A stretch of DNA of 64,000 nucleotides from Streptomyces sporangiiformans. GTDB lineage: Bacteria > Actinomycetota > Actinomycetes > Streptomycetales > Streptomycetaceae. The notes beneath the pieces were generated by a model. That model was not told the origin of the DNA. It saw only the letters and a list, made by a program, of their open reading frames with translations, and ran no database searches. The translations under genes and the position numbers were made by a program. Positions 23,917-32,791 of the stretch are shown here, in pieces. Location: positions 2,191 through 66,190 of the forward strand of contig NZ_VCHX02000043.1 in the NCBI RefSeq assembly GCF_005768555.2, written 5' to 3'. Each line of letters begins with the position of its first letter. Position 1 is the first letter of the stretch.

Positions 23917-25188
23917 TCAGAGGTCCAGCACGAGGCGGCCGCCCCGCGCGCGCGAGACGCAGATCAGCATCGTGTCGTTCGCGGCCCGCTCGTCCTCGGT
24001 GAGCAGGGAGTCGCGGTGGTCGACCTCGCCCTCCAGGACGGCGGTCTCACACGATCCGCAGATGCCTTCCTCGCAGGAGGACAGGACCGGGATGCCCGCC
24101 TGTCCCACGGCGTTGAGGACCGACAGCTCCGGTGGCACGGTCAGCGTCATCCCGGACGCCCGCAGTTCCACCTCGATCGGCTGCTCTTCCTCGGTGCCGG
24201 CGCTCTGCTGCCCGGCCGCCGCGGCGAACCGCTCGACGTTCAGGGCCCCGGCCGGCCAGGTGGCGCAGTGCGCCTCGACAGCGTCGATGAGTCCTGCGGG
24301 GCCGCAGCAGTACACCAGGGTGGACGGGGCGGGGCCGCCGAGGAAGCCGGCGAGGTCGAGCAGGCCGTACCGGTCCTGCGGCCGTACGGTCACGCGCTCG
24401 CCGTAGCCCTCCAGTTCGGGCACGAACGCCATGGACGCGCGTGTCCGGCCGCCGTAGAGCAGGGACCACTCGGCCCCCGCCGCCTCGGCCTCGGCGAGCA
24501 TCGGGAGCAGCGGGGTGATGCCGATGCCTCCGCCGACGAACAGGTACCGGGTCGCGGGCCGCAGCGGGAAGTTGTTGCGCGGGCCGCGTACCCGGAGTTC
24601 GCCGCCCTCCTGGACGTGGTCGTGGATCCACTGCGATCCGCCGCGTCCGTCGGGCTCCCGCAGGACGGCGATGCGCCAGCGGGCCGTGTTCCCCGCCCGG
24701 TCCAGGGGGCCGCACAGCGAGTACTGCCGGGTGACACCCGTGGGCAGGACGACGTCGATGTGCGCTCCCGGCTGCCAGGACGGCATCGGTTCACCGGAGC
24801 GCGTGCCGAGTTCCATTGACACCACGCCGTCCGCCACGTCCTGTCGGGACAGCACGACGAGGGTGCCGTCGAACGCGGCCTCGCGCCGGGGCACTGGCGT
24901 CATCCGTGGCGGGTCGGCCGGCCGTGCGGACGGCGGGGCCTGGTCGAGGTGGATCCGCACGGGGCGGCCGGTGCTCCAGAGGGCCTCGACGACGGCGTGC
25001 AGGTCGCCCGCGTCGACGCGCCACAACGGCTCGCCGTAGCGGGTGTCCTGAGTGACGTCGCCCTGCGACAGGGCACCGGCCAGGAGGGCTCGCGTCCGGC
25101 TGGTCCCGTCGGGCATCGCGACATAGAGGGATGTGTCGCGGAAGGGAAGCCAGACATGGGTGACCCCGGGCTCCTCCGGCGTGCTCAT
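23917..25188 (-). CDS. Oxygenase reductase (FNR plus C-terminal 2Fe-2S ferredoxin) with extra N-terminal domain
   Basis: 423 residues. The VanB/phthalate-dioxygenase-reductase core begins near residue 100: WQPGAHIDVVLPTG and RQYSLCGP bind flavin, LFVGGGIGITPLLPML binds NAD(P), and CEEGICGSCETAVLEG with a later Cys (MLICVSRA) binds plant-type [2Fe-2S]. The first about 90 residues (PFRDTSLYVAMPDGTSRTRA, LWRVDAGDLHAVVEALWSTG) are not part of known VanB proteins (about 315 residues) and I do not recognise them. It supplies electrons to the Rieske oxygenase 28 bp downstream. Confidence 0.9.
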   Translation of the reverse strand: MSTPEEPGVTHVWLPFRDTSLYVAMPDGTSRTRALLAGALSQGDVTQDTRYGEPLWRVDAGDLHAVVEALWSTGRPVRIHLDQAPPSARPADPPRMTPVPRREAAFDGTLVVLSRQDVADGVVSMELGTRSGEPMPSWQPGAHIDVVLPTGVTRQYSLCGPLDRAGNTARWRIAVLREPDGRGGSQWIHDHVQEGGELRVRGPRNNFPLRPATRYLFVGGGIGITPLLPMLAEAEAAGAEWSLLYGGRTRASMAFVPELEGYGERVTVRPQDRYGLLDLAGFLGGPAPSTLVYCCGPAGLIDAVEAHCATWPAGALNVERFAAAAGQQSAGTEEEQPIEVELRASGMTLTVPPELSVLNAVGQAGIPVLSSCEEGICGSCETAVLEGEVDHRDSLLTEDERAANDTMLICVSRARGGRLVLDL

Positions 25189-25217
25189 CCGGGACTGCTC
25201 TTCGGCGCTCTCCTCCC

Positions 25218-25967
25218 TCACGCCAGGACCCCCGTCGTCTGCGGGTAGAGCCGTACGTACGCCTCGGCCATGGTCGTGTGCGACAGGCCCAGGTTCGGGC
25301 CGGCGTTCCGCTTCAGCTGTACGCCGCGTCGCTTGGCGAGGTCGGTGTAGTAGTCCCACATGTGCTGCTGGGCGGCCAGGCACTCCATGGCCTTGCGCTT
25401 CTTGTCGAAGACGGGGGTGATGTCCAGCAGGACGTTCGGCTTGAAGTCGCACTGCTCCGGCTGGTGCGGCTCGAAGAAGAACACCGGGGGAGCGCCGAGG
25501 GGTTCACCGGGCGCGTCGTAGCCGATCGCCTGGGCGAGCACGCGTGCCTGGAGCGCCATCCGGGAGGCCGCCGGATGGTCGCCGTTGTACGGGTCGGCCG
25601 GCGGGTGGGTGAGCACGACCGCCGGATCGACCTCGCGGTGGACCCGGACGATACGGTCCACCAACTCCGGTGTCTCCAGGAGGGGGTAGTCCCCGGCGTC
25701 CAGGAACTCGATCTCCGCGCCCAGCGCCGCGGCGGCGTTCGTGGCCTCGGTGCGGCGCAGCTCCTTGATCGCGTCGAGGCCGAGGCCCTCCCGCCAGGCC
25801 CGGGCCGACTCCCCGCGTTCGCCGAAGCTCAGGCACAGCACCTTCGCACGCTGACCGCGTTCGGCGGCCAGGGCGATGGCGCCGCCGGCCCGCCAGACGA
25901 AATCGCCGGCGTGCGCGCTGATCACCAGCAGTGCGCCGGCGGGCGAACGGGAGGTGGTGGGGGTCAT
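25218..25967 (-). CDS. PIG-L/LmbE-like protein, possible 4-oxalomesaconate hydratase (GalB type)
   Basis: 249 residues. The PIG-L zinc motif appears as SAHAGDFVWRAGG (usual form AHPDD), with a second metal-site cluster in THPPADPYNGDHPAASRMAL. GalB of pseudomonads is a PIG-L-family hydratase acting late in the 4,5-cleavage gallate/protocatechuate pathway and carries a modified AH-x-x-D motif of this kind. Presence beside ligAB makes that role plausible. A deacetylase role on a CoA or sugar derivative is the alternative. Start overlaps the CoA-ligase stop by 4 bp. Confidence 0.75.
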   Translation of the reverse strand: MTPTTSRSPAGALLVISAHAGDFVWRAGGAIALAAERGQRAKVLCLSFGERGESARAWREGLGLDAIKELRRTEATNAAAALGAEIEFLDAGDYPLLETPELVDRIVRVHREVDPAVVLTHPPADPYNGDHPAASRMALQARVLAQAIGYDAPGEPLGAPPVFFFEPHQPEQCDFKPNVLLDITPVFDKKRKAMECLAAQQHMWDYYTDLAKRRGVQLKRNAGPNLGLSHTTMAEAYVRLYPQTTGVLA

Positions 25968-27724
25968 CGGGACTCCTTGTGCTCGCGGGACAGAGCGGAC
26001 GGGGCGGAACCCTCGGCCTTCTGGGCCTTCTGGGCTTCCTGGGCGTCATGGGGCTCCTGGGCGTCCTGGGTCTGCGGGGGCTCTTGGGCCCCCTGGGCCT
26101 CCGAGGCGTCCTGGGCTGTCCTCCTCGCCCAGGCGATTTCGAGCTTGCCGGTCGGGGTCCGCGGCAAGACGTCCGTCAGGACGACGGAACGCGGCACCTT
26201 GTAGCCGGCGAGGCTCCGCCGGACCCAGTCGCGCAGTTCCTCCTCGGTGACCGTGGCACCGGCCGAGACCGCCACCACGCCCGCGACCCGTTCGCCCCAG
26301 GTCTCGTCGGGGACACCGACGACGACGCAGTCGGTCACCGCGGGGTGCGAGAGCAGGACGTTCTCCACCTCCTGGGGATGCACCTTCTCCCCACCGGTGT
26401 TGATCACGCCCGAGCCGCGTCCGAGGAACCGGATCGCGCCGTCGGCCTCGAGCGTGGCGAGGTCGCCGGGGATCGCGTACCGGACTCCGTCGACGGTGCG
26501 CCACGTCGTCGCACTCCTGGCGGTGTCCTTGTAGTAGCCGAGCGGCATGGGCCCGCAGTAGGCGAGGTTCCCGGTCTCACCGCTGCCGGGCTCGACGCAG
26601 CGGTCGTCGGCGCCGATCACCTTCGTCGCGGGCACGGGGAAGAACCGCGCGGGCAGGTCCCGTACCGACGAGGTGACCGCGAAGGCGAAGGGGCCGCCCT
26701 CACTGGAGGCGATGGCGTCGATGATCGTGACGTCCGCACGCTCGTGCAGTGCCTTCTTGAGGCGGTCGCCCAGCGCCGTGCCGGAGCTGAGGAGCGTACG
26801 CAGCGAGCCCAGGTCGTACGGTGTGCCGATCCGTTCGGCGTGCAGGAGTTCGTCGACGAGCGGCTGACAGACGGCGTTGCCCGCGATGATGACCAACTCG
26901 ACGCGCTGCTCGGCGACCGTGTGCCAGACGTGCTCCGGGGAGAGACCGCCCTGCCGCGCGGTGACCGCCCGGCCGCCCACCATCAGCGCGCCCATGGTGT
27001 TGAACAGCCCGGTGGCGTGCATGAGCGGCACGACCGGCATGGTGGTCGGGGCGCGGCCGTCGTGGTGCGCCTTGGTCGCGATGGCCACGGCCTCGTCGAG
27101 TGTCGCGGGGAGCTCGGTGATGCCGAGCGGGTGGAAGATCGGGACCACGAGGGAGTGGAGCAGATCGCTCTGCCGCCAGACCACGCCCTTCGGCTTGCCC
27201 GTGGTCCCCCCGGTGTACATGAAGAGCCGGTCCGATCCGGGGCGCGGTTGCGGATCACGCGGTGCGTGCGCCGCCTGCAGGTCCTCCAGCTCGGGCACGG
27301 CGGGCACGGCAGGGCCTTGTGCGGGCGGATCGCCTGCCCGCACGAGCAGCTTCAAGGTGCGCACGTGCCCTGCGGCATGAGTGACCCGGTCGGCCAGGGT
27401 GCCGCTGAAGACGAGGGCGGCCGCGTCGGCATCGGTGAGGAGTTCGGAGAGCTCCTCACCGGTGTAGCGGTAGTTGGCGTTCACCGGCACGGCGCCGAGC
27501 TTGAAGGCGGCGAAGACCGTCTCCAGGTAGGCGGCTCCGTTGTACAGGTAGCAGGCGACCGTGTCGCCCTCGCGGACCCCGGCCCCTTCCAGCGCGGCGG
27601 CCAGCCGTGAGGCACGCTCGTCGAACTCCCGGTAGGTGGTCTCGCGACCTGGCTCCGTGATGGCGACGGCATCGGGCAGCGCGCGGGCGACCGCCTCCCA
27701 GATCGTGCCGATCGACACGTCCAT
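25964..27724 (-). CDS. Acyl-CoA synthetase (AMP-forming) with low-complexity C-terminal tail
   Basis: 586 residues. Adenylate-forming signatures: MYTGGTTGKPKGVVW, YYKDTARSATTWRTVDGVRY and PGDLATLEADGAIRFLGRGS. A GGEKVHPQEVE hinge and PRTPTGKLEIAW catalytic Lys follow. It begins MDVSIGTIWEAVARALPD. After the catalytic Lys region the frame continues for about 40 residues of Ala/Gln/Glu repeats (AQEPxxAQE units), encoded by 9-bp DNA repeats. It is first in the aromatic operon and probably activates an aromatic or fatty acid. Confidence 0.88.
   Translation of the reverse strand: MDVSIGTIWEAVARALPDAVAITEPGRETTYREFDERASRLAAALEGAGVREGDTVACYLYNGAAYLETVFAAFKLGAVPVNANYRYTGEELSELLTDADAAALVFSGTLADRVTHAAGHVRTLKLLVRAGDPPAQGPAVPAVPELEDLQAAHAPRDPQPRPGSDRLFMYTGGTTGKPKGVVWRQSDLLHSLVVPIFHPLGITELPATLDEAVAIATKAHHDGRAPTTMPVVPLMHATGLFNTMGALMVGGRAVTARQGGLSPEHVWHTVAEQRVELVIIAGNAVCQPLVDELLHAERIGTPYDLGSLRTLLSSGTALGDRLKKALHERADVTIIDAIASSEGGPFAFAVTSSVRDLPARFFPVPATKVIGADDRCVEPGSGETGNLAYCGPMPLGYYKDTARSATTWRTVDGVRYAIPGDLATLEADGAIRFLGRGSGVINTGGEKVHPQEVENVLLSHPAVTDCVVVGVPDETWGERVAGVVAVSAGATVTEEELRDWVRRSLAGYKVPRSVVLTDVLPRTPTGKLEIAWARRTAQDASEAQGAQEPPQTQDAQEPHDAQEAQKAQKAEGSAPSALSREHKESR
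26010..26115. repeat. Coding minisatellite (9-bp CTGGGC(G/T)TC-type units)
   Basis: About eleven imperfect 9-bp units of the type TTCTGGGCC/TCCTGGGCG run in frame through the 3' end of the acyl-CoA synthetase gene. They encode its Ala-Gln-Glu/Asp tail. The tail is outside the catalytic fold, so the repeat number may vary without harm. Confidence 0.7.
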
Positions 27725-28007
27725 GTCTCGGACCTCCTCGTCCTCGGGGGGCCTCCTCAATCTAGGCAGGTGCCTCCTCGACGGGAACGCGAGCAATGAC
27801 CCAACCGGCTCGGCGCTTCGACAGGGCGGCGAACAGGTCGAATGACGTAGTCCGGCGCCGAAACCGCGGGGCTACGATGCTGGGGCCGACCGCGAGTCAC
27901 TCCCCGTCCGCTCACCAGCCTGCTCGGTCTGCCGACGTGCCACCAGGGCATCGGCGGCCTTCGGGGTTCGCCACTCGCCGATGATGACCATGATGAGGAG
28001 ATCGGCC

Positions 28008-29648
28008 ATGTCCGGTTCGCCGCTCGTGGGGTGGGACGATGTCGCCGCCGTCGCGCCGGACGGCCTCGCCGTACTGGACGACGCGGGCCGTTTCGTCCGC
28101 CTCAACCCGGCGGCGGTGGTGTTGTGCGGCGCGGGCGAGGAGGCCGAGCTGCTCGGTTCGCCGTCCCCGTTCGCGCTCCTGGAGGGCGCCGCCGCGGGCC
28201 AGGTCGGTCCGCTGGAGGAGCAGCCCGACGAGCAGCCGGACGAGCAGGTCGCCCACTGGGTTCCTGCCGCCGGAACGCGGCGCGAGTTCGCCTACCGGGC
28301 CCGCAGACTGCCGGCCGACCCGAAGTTCACGGTCGTGTCGTTCCGCGACGTGACCGACGCATGGCACCGGCAGCGCAGGATCGCGGCGATTGCCCAGACT
28401 TCGATCGCACTCGCCTCGGAGGGATCGCTCGGCTCGACCCTTGACGCAGTGGCCCGGCAGATCGTCCAGACCGACGGCCTGGCAGGCGTACAGATCCTGA
28501 TCCTGGACGACACGGGCCGGGAACTGCGGCTGATGGGCGCAGCGGGGCTGCGGCACTGGGACGCCTTCCTCGACCGGCTGCTGGAGTGCCGCGACCGGGG
28601 CGCCCGGCTGTGCATGCTGGACACCCTGAAGGAGCGCAGGCCGATCGTCGTTCCCCACCGATGGGAGCAGATCCGCACGGACCCGGCCTGGGCACCGCTG
28701 CACGGCTACCTCGGCGAGCTGAACTGGGATTCTTTCGTCAGCGTTCCGCTGATGGCGCGCGGCCGCGCCGAAGGCGTGCTGAACGCGTACTTCGCGCCCG
28801 GGCAGGAGATCGGCAGCCGGACCCTGGAGTTCCTCGCCGCCATGGCGGAACAGGCCGCTCTCGCCGTCGACTACGCCACCCTGCTGCAGCGCGAACGCGA
28901 AGGGGCCCGTCGCAACGAGCGCCAGCGCCTCGCCCGCGATCTGCACGACTCGATCGTCCAGCAGGTGTTCTCCATCGGCATGCAGGCCAACGCCGTCGGG
29001 GTGCTGGGCGCGCGCGGCGGACCGGTTCCCGCTCAGACCGTACGGAAGTTCGCGGACGAGATCGGGGCACTCTCGCAGACCGTCCTCGCCGACCTCAGGG
29101 CGATGGTGCACGAGCTGCGCCCGTCCTCCTCGACTCGGCTCGGGCTGGAGGACGCGGTGAGCGCGCTCGTCAAGAGCACCGCGAACCGGACGGGCATCGT
29201 CATCCGGTTGTTCTGCGAGGCGGAAGAGGAACTCGAGGCGGTCGAACCGGAGCTGGCCGAGGACATGTACCGGATCGTCGCGGAGGCCATCCACAACGTG
29301 GTCAAGCACGCGGAAGCCACCGCGGTCACCATCCGCCTCGGCGTACGCGACCACACGCTGACCGCGCGCGTCCGCGACGACGGTCGCGGACTGCCGGAGA
29401 GCGGCGGGACGGCCGGTGCCGCCTGGGACCACGGCTACGGACTGACGACGATGCGGGAAAGGGCGGAACGATGGGGCGGCACCATGAGGATCAGATCCGG
29501 AGCGAAGAACGGTACGACCGTGAGCGTGGTCATACCCCTCCCCGTACGGGTGCCGGAGTCGGCGCCCGTGGACTCGGACGGCTCGCGGAGCGACCCGGGG
29601 ACGGTGCCCCTGCAAGAGACACCGAACCCCGCCCGATCCGGGTCCTGA
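28008..29648 (+). CDS. Sensor histidine kinase (PAS, GAF, HisKA_3, HATPase_c)
   Basis: 546 residues, ATG at 28008 with GAGGAG 7 nt upstream. Order: an N-terminal PAS-like region (VAPDGLAVLDDAGRFVRLNP), a linker with EQPDEQPDEQ, a GAF domain (residues about 130-290), the HisKA_3 phospho-acceptor in RQRLARDLHDSIVQQVFSIG, then the ATPase N-box EAIHNVVKHAEA and G-boxes DDGRGLPE and GYGLTTMRERAE. No membrane segment, so it senses a cytoplasmic signal. Divergent from the aromatic operon, it likely controls that operon with the response regulator that overlaps its 3' end. Confidence 0.9.
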   Translation: MSGSPLVGWDDVAAVAPDGLAVLDDAGRFVRLNPAAVVLCGAGEEAELLGSPSPFALLEGAAAGQVGPLEEQPDEQPDEQVAHWVPAAGTRREFAYRARRLPADPKFTVVSFRDVTDAWHRQRRIAAIAQTSIALASEGSLGSTLDAVARQIVQTDGLAGVQILILDDTGRELRLMGAAGLRHWDAFLDRLLECRDRGARLCMLDTLKERRPIVVPHRWEQIRTDPAWAPLHGYLGELNWDSFVSVPLMARGRAEGVLNAYFAPGQEIGSRTLEFLAAMAEQAALAVDYATLLQREREGARRNERQRLARDLHDSIVQQVFSIGMQANAVGVLGARGGPVPAQTVRKFADEIGALSQTVLADLRAMVHELRPSSSTRLGLEDAVSALVKSTANRTGIVIRLFCEAEEELEAVEPELAEDMYRIVAEAIHNVVKHAEATAVTIRLGVRDHTLTARVRDDGRGLPESGGTAGAAWDHGYGLTTMRERAERWGGTMRIRSGAKNGTTVSVVIPLPVRVPESAPVDSDGSRSDPGTVPLQETPNPARSGS

Positions 29649-30283
29649 TCGTCGACGACCACGCCGTCGTACGCCGTGGCATCCGGGCCTACCTGGAGGT
29701 CCTCGACGACATGGAGGTGGCCGCGGAGGCCGCCGACGGGCAGGAGGCGCTCACCAGGCTGGACGCGATGGCGGCGCACCGGGAACTGCCGGACGTGGTG
29801 CTGATCGACCTGCTCATGCCCAAGATGGACGGGGCCACGGCGATCGGAATGATCAAGACGAGTCATCCCGACGTCCGGGTCGTGGTGCTCACCAGTTTCG
29901 GCGAGATGGAACGCGTCCACGCCGCGCTCGCGCAGGGAGCCGCGGGCTATCTGCTCAAGGACGCCGAAGCGGGCGAGGTGGTCGCCGCGATCCGCGCGGC
30001 CGCCCGGGGCGAGGTCTTCCTCGATCCCGCGGTGGCCCGGGGGCTCACCCAGGAGATCGTCTCGCCGCCGACCGGGCTGGCCTCGCTCACCAGCCGGGAA
30101 CGCGACGTCCTCGTCCTCGTGGCCGAGGGGCGGTCCAACCAGCAGATCGCCGACGAGCTGGTGATCAGCGAGCGCACCGCACGCACCCACGTGAGCAACG
30201 TGCTGCGCAAGCTCCGGCTCACCTCGCGGACCCAGGCCGCGCTGTTCGCGGTGCGGCAAGGGCTGGTACCGCCGCGGGCTTGA
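29471..30283 (+). CDS. LuxR/NarL-family response regulator (start uncertain)
   Basis: The receiver begins at codon 29639 with RVLIVDDHAVVRRGIRAYLE; the phospho-acceptor Asp is in DVVLIDLLMPKMDG and the conserved Lys in GYLLKDAEAGEVV. The C-terminal LuxR helix-turn-helix is LTSRERDVLVLVAEGRSNQQ then IADELVISERTARTHVSNVL. The problem is the start: no ATG, GTG or TTG occurs in frame between 29474 and 29638. The nearest is ATG 29471, deep inside the kinase gene (178-bp overlap), adding about 56 arginine-rich residues. A non-standard start or a kinase-regulator frameshift is possible. It is the cognate partner of the kinase. Confidence 0.8.
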   Translation: MGRHHEDQIRSEERYDRERGHTPPRTGAGVGARGLGRLAERPGDGAPARDTEPRPIRVLIVDDHAVVRRGIRAYLEVLDDMEVAAEAADGQEALTRLDAMAAHRELPDVVLIDLLMPKMDGATAIGMIKTSHPDVRVVVLTSFGEMERVHAALAQGAAGYLLKDAEAGEVVAAIRAAARGEVFLDPAVARGLTQEIVSPPTGLASLTSRERDVLVLVAEGRSNQQIADELVISERTARTHVSNVLRKLRLTSRTQAALFAVRQGLVPPRA

Positions 30284-30458
30284 TCCTCGTACGGGCTGGG
30301 CCGCCGCGGGGCGACTGACCCGCCGACCGCGACGGATGTCCCGGACCGGCCGGGACACAGGCCGGGGCCGGATGCCGTCATCGGCGGGATCCTCGCGAGC
30401 CCGGAACCTTCCTACGCTCGGGAGGTCGCCGTACGGACGCCCAGCTCAGGAGGACATC

Positions 30459-31370
30459 ATGCTCGACGGACGGGTTGCCATCGTCACCGGTGCCGGCAGA
30501 GGTCTGGGGCGCGCCTACGCCCGCGCGCTGGCGGCGGCGGGCGCCGCCGTCGTCGTGAACGACCTGGACGCCGAGGTGGCCGCGGAGACGGCCGACGCGA
30601 TCACGGGCGCGGGCGGAGCGGCCGTCGCCCACGTGGGCGCGGTCGGCGGTTCCGAGTTCGCCGACGCGCTGGTGCGGCGCGCGGTCGACGAGTTCGGCCG
30701 GCTCGACGTGATGATCACCAACGCCGGTGCGCTGCGCGACCGGACCCTGCGCAACACCACCGACGAGGACTTCGACCTCGTCGTCACCAGCCACCTGCGC
30801 GGTACGTTCACCTGCGGCCGCGCCGCGGCGGCCCGCTTCCGTGAGCAGGGCGAGGGTGGCCGGCTCATCCTGGTGGGATCGCCGGCCGGACAACGTGCCA
30901 GCTTCGGCCAGACCGCGTACTCGGCCTCCAAGGGGGCGATCGCCGCGATGACGCGCACCTGGGCGGTCGAGCTCGCGAAGATCGACGTCACCGTCAACGC
31001 CATCGTGCCGACCGCGCTGACCCGCATGGTCGCGACCATGGCCGGACTCGGTGACCTCGTGGCGAAGGTCGACGCGGGGGAGCCCGTGCCCGAGGCGGCA
31101 CGGCGACAGGGCCTGGGCTCGCCGGACGACGTCGCACCGTTGATCGTGTACCTGGCGTCGAAGGAGTCGGCCCACGTCACCGGACAGGCCATCGCCGCCG
31201 GGGGCGACCGGATCGCCCTGTGGACGCACCCCGGTGAGGTCGCGGAGCAGTTCCGGCCGGGCGGCTGGACGGCCGAGTCGGCGGGTGAGCTCTTCTCCGG
31301 TGCCTATGCTGACCGGTTGCAGGAGTTCAGGCCCACACCACTCGACCTCGACGCCGTCGCGGAGGGATGA
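30459..31370 (+). CDS. Short-chain dehydrogenase/reductase (HSD17B4-like branch)
   Basis: 303 residues, ATG 30459 preceded by CAGGAGGACATC. TGAGRGLGRAYARALAAAGA is the nucleotide-binding loop, ITNAGALRDRTLRN the NAG motif variant, VGSPAGQRASFGQTAYSASK holds the catalytic Ser, Tyr and Lys. The GAGRGLGRAYA and RDRTLxNTTDEDFD patterns are typical of 3-hydroxyacyl-CoA dehydrogenases of the HSD17B4 type. It lies 175 bp after the response regulator on the same strand and could act on CoA thioesters made by the ligase in the divergent operon. Confidence 0.87.
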   Translation: MLDGRVAIVTGAGRGLGRAYARALAAAGAAVVVNDLDAEVAAETADAITGAGGAAVAHVGAVGGSEFADALVRRAVDEFGRLDVMITNAGALRDRTLRNTTDEDFDLVVTSHLRGTFTCGRAAAARFREQGEGGRLILVGSPAGQRASFGQTAYSASKGAIAAMTRTWAVELAKIDVTVNAIVPTALTRMVATMAGLGDLVAKVDAGEPVPEAARRQGLGSPDDVAPLIVYLASKESAHVTGQAIAAGGDRIALWTHPGEVAEQFRPGGWTAESAGELFSGAYADRLQEFRPTPLDLDAVAEG

Positions 31371-31465
31371 CCCACTCCGGCCGCACCGGGAAAAGCAAGC
31401 GGGCCATGTGCAGTCGGGGTGACCGCACAGCGAACCGGGCGGGCTGTTCCCCGCCAAAGCCCCGC

Positions 31466-32698
31466 TCAGCGTCCCACCGGGAAGACGGCCCGGATCTCCC
31501 AGCCGTGGTGGGCGCGCGGCCCCGCGTACAGCTCGCCGCCGAGCGCGGTGACGCGTTCGGTCAGACCGACGAGGCCGAAGCCGCCGCCGTGCGCGGCGGC
31601 CGGGAGTTGGGAGCCGCCCCGGCCGTCGTCCGACACCGACACCCCCAGGCGACCGGCCTCGCGTCGCAGCTGGACGGTGATCTCGGTGGCGTCGGCAGCG
31701 TGCCGTCGTACGTTGGTCAGCGCCTCCTGGACGACCCGGAAGGCCGCCGCCTGCACCTCGTGCGGGATGTCGCCGGGCAGCGACGGGTCGCGGTGCACGG
31801 TGACGTTCTGGCCCGGGCTCGCGAACCCTTCCGTCAGCTCGACGATGGAGGCCAGGTCGCCCACCGGGCGGCGATCGGCCGCCTCCTCACCGGTGTCGCG
31901 CAGCACGCCGACCGTGCGGCGCATCGACGCCAGGGCTTCCGTCGCGGCGCGCTCGATACCCGCGAGGACGGGGTCGAGCTCGTCCGGCCGGCTGTCCGCC
32001 ATCATCCGGGCCACCTGGGTCTGCACGAGGATGCCGGTGACATGGTGGGCGACGAAGTCGTGCAGGTCGGCGGCGATGGCCAGGCGTTCGGAGCGGCGGG
32101 TCTCGCTGACCGTGACGGTGCGGCGGTAGTCCAGTGAGCGCAGGTAGACGGCGAGTCCGGCGATGAGGCCGATGAGGATCAGGCCCACGACCAGGAACCC
32201 GGGTGTCTCGCCCCGCACCGACCGGGTGTACCGCACCGGCAGGGCGAGAAGGGCGACACCGTTCAGCACGCCGCACACCACGGCCCAGGGGCGCGGGCAG
32301 TGCCGTACGGCGATGAACAGCAGACACAGCAGCGTCGCCGCCTCGCCCGGGCCGAACAGGATCGACTGGCCGATCAACGGCGCACCCGCCGAGTACACGA
32401 GGGAGAGCGCGGCGGGTACGGCGGTGCGCAGCTGCGGGGTGAGCCATTCCGGCCGCCGCACGGCCGGAACCAGCAAGGCGGCGAGCCCGACCAGCAGCAC
32501 CACCGTGATCGGCCAGACGCTGTAGCCCGAGCCGCCCGCGTAGAGAACGTCGACGACCGACGCCGCGAGCAGGAAGCCGACGCCGAATCCCTGGGCACAG
32601 CCCCGGCCGGAAAGGGAAGCCATGCGGGTCACCGTATGCACAGTCGCCGGCAGCCGTATCGGCCGAATGGCCGAAGGGGCGGTCAGCCGTCGCGCCAT
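31466..32698 (-). CDS. Membrane sensor histidine kinase (HisKA_3), orphan
   Basis: 410 residues. About five or six hydrophobic helices fill residues 30-190 (VWPITVVLLVGLAALLVPAV; GFLVVGLILIGLIAGLAVYL). The HisKA_3 box is RLAIAADLHDFVAHHVTGIL, the N-box VVQEALTNVRRHAADATEIT and the G-box SDDGRGGSQLP with GGFGLVGLTERV. The family almost always has a NarL-type regulator gene next to it; none is adjacent here, since the neighbours are an SDR and a DUF4333 gene. The ATG at 32698 was chosen over longer in-frame options for its MARRLTAPS beginning. Confidence 0.88.
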   Translation of the reverse strand: MARRLTAPSAIRPIRLPATVHTVTRMASLSGRGCAQGFGVGFLLAASVVDVLYAGGSGYSVWPITVVLLVGLAALLVPAVRRPEWLTPQLRTAVPAALSLVYSAGAPLIGQSILFGPGEAATLLCLLFIAVRHCPRPWAVVCGVLNGVALLALPVRYTRSVRGETPGFLVVGLILIGLIAGLAVYLRSLDYRRTVTVSETRRSERLAIAADLHDFVAHHVTGILVQTQVARMMADSRPDELDPVLAGIERAATEALASMRRTVGVLRDTGEEAADRRPVGDLASIVELTEGFASPGQNVTVHRDPSLPGDIPHEVQAAAFRVVQEALTNVRRHAADATEITVQLRREAGRLGVSVSDDGRGGSQLPAAAHGGGFGLVGLTERVTALGGELYAGPRAHHGWEIRAVFPVGR

Positions 32699-32791
32699 CC
32701 CTGACCTTATGGCCGAGGCGCGCGCCCGTGCCCGCGGACGAGGGTGGACCCCATCCTTCCCACGGACACAACGGACACACAGGAGTACGTG

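Noticed and set aside
26010..26115. Possible CRISPR-like array
   Set aside because: The units are 9 bp, contiguous and in coding frame with no spacers; this is a coding minisatellite.
28586..29470. Upstream extension of the response-regulator frame within the kinase gene
   Set aside because: The Arg/Gly/Pro-rich translation is an out-of-frame reading of the kinase; only the part from 29471 or later can belong to the regulator.
31438..31455. Hairpin between the SDR and histidine-kinase genes as a terminator
   Set aside because: The stem is only 6 bp (GGCGGG/CCCGCC), too short to claim in such GC-rich DNA.
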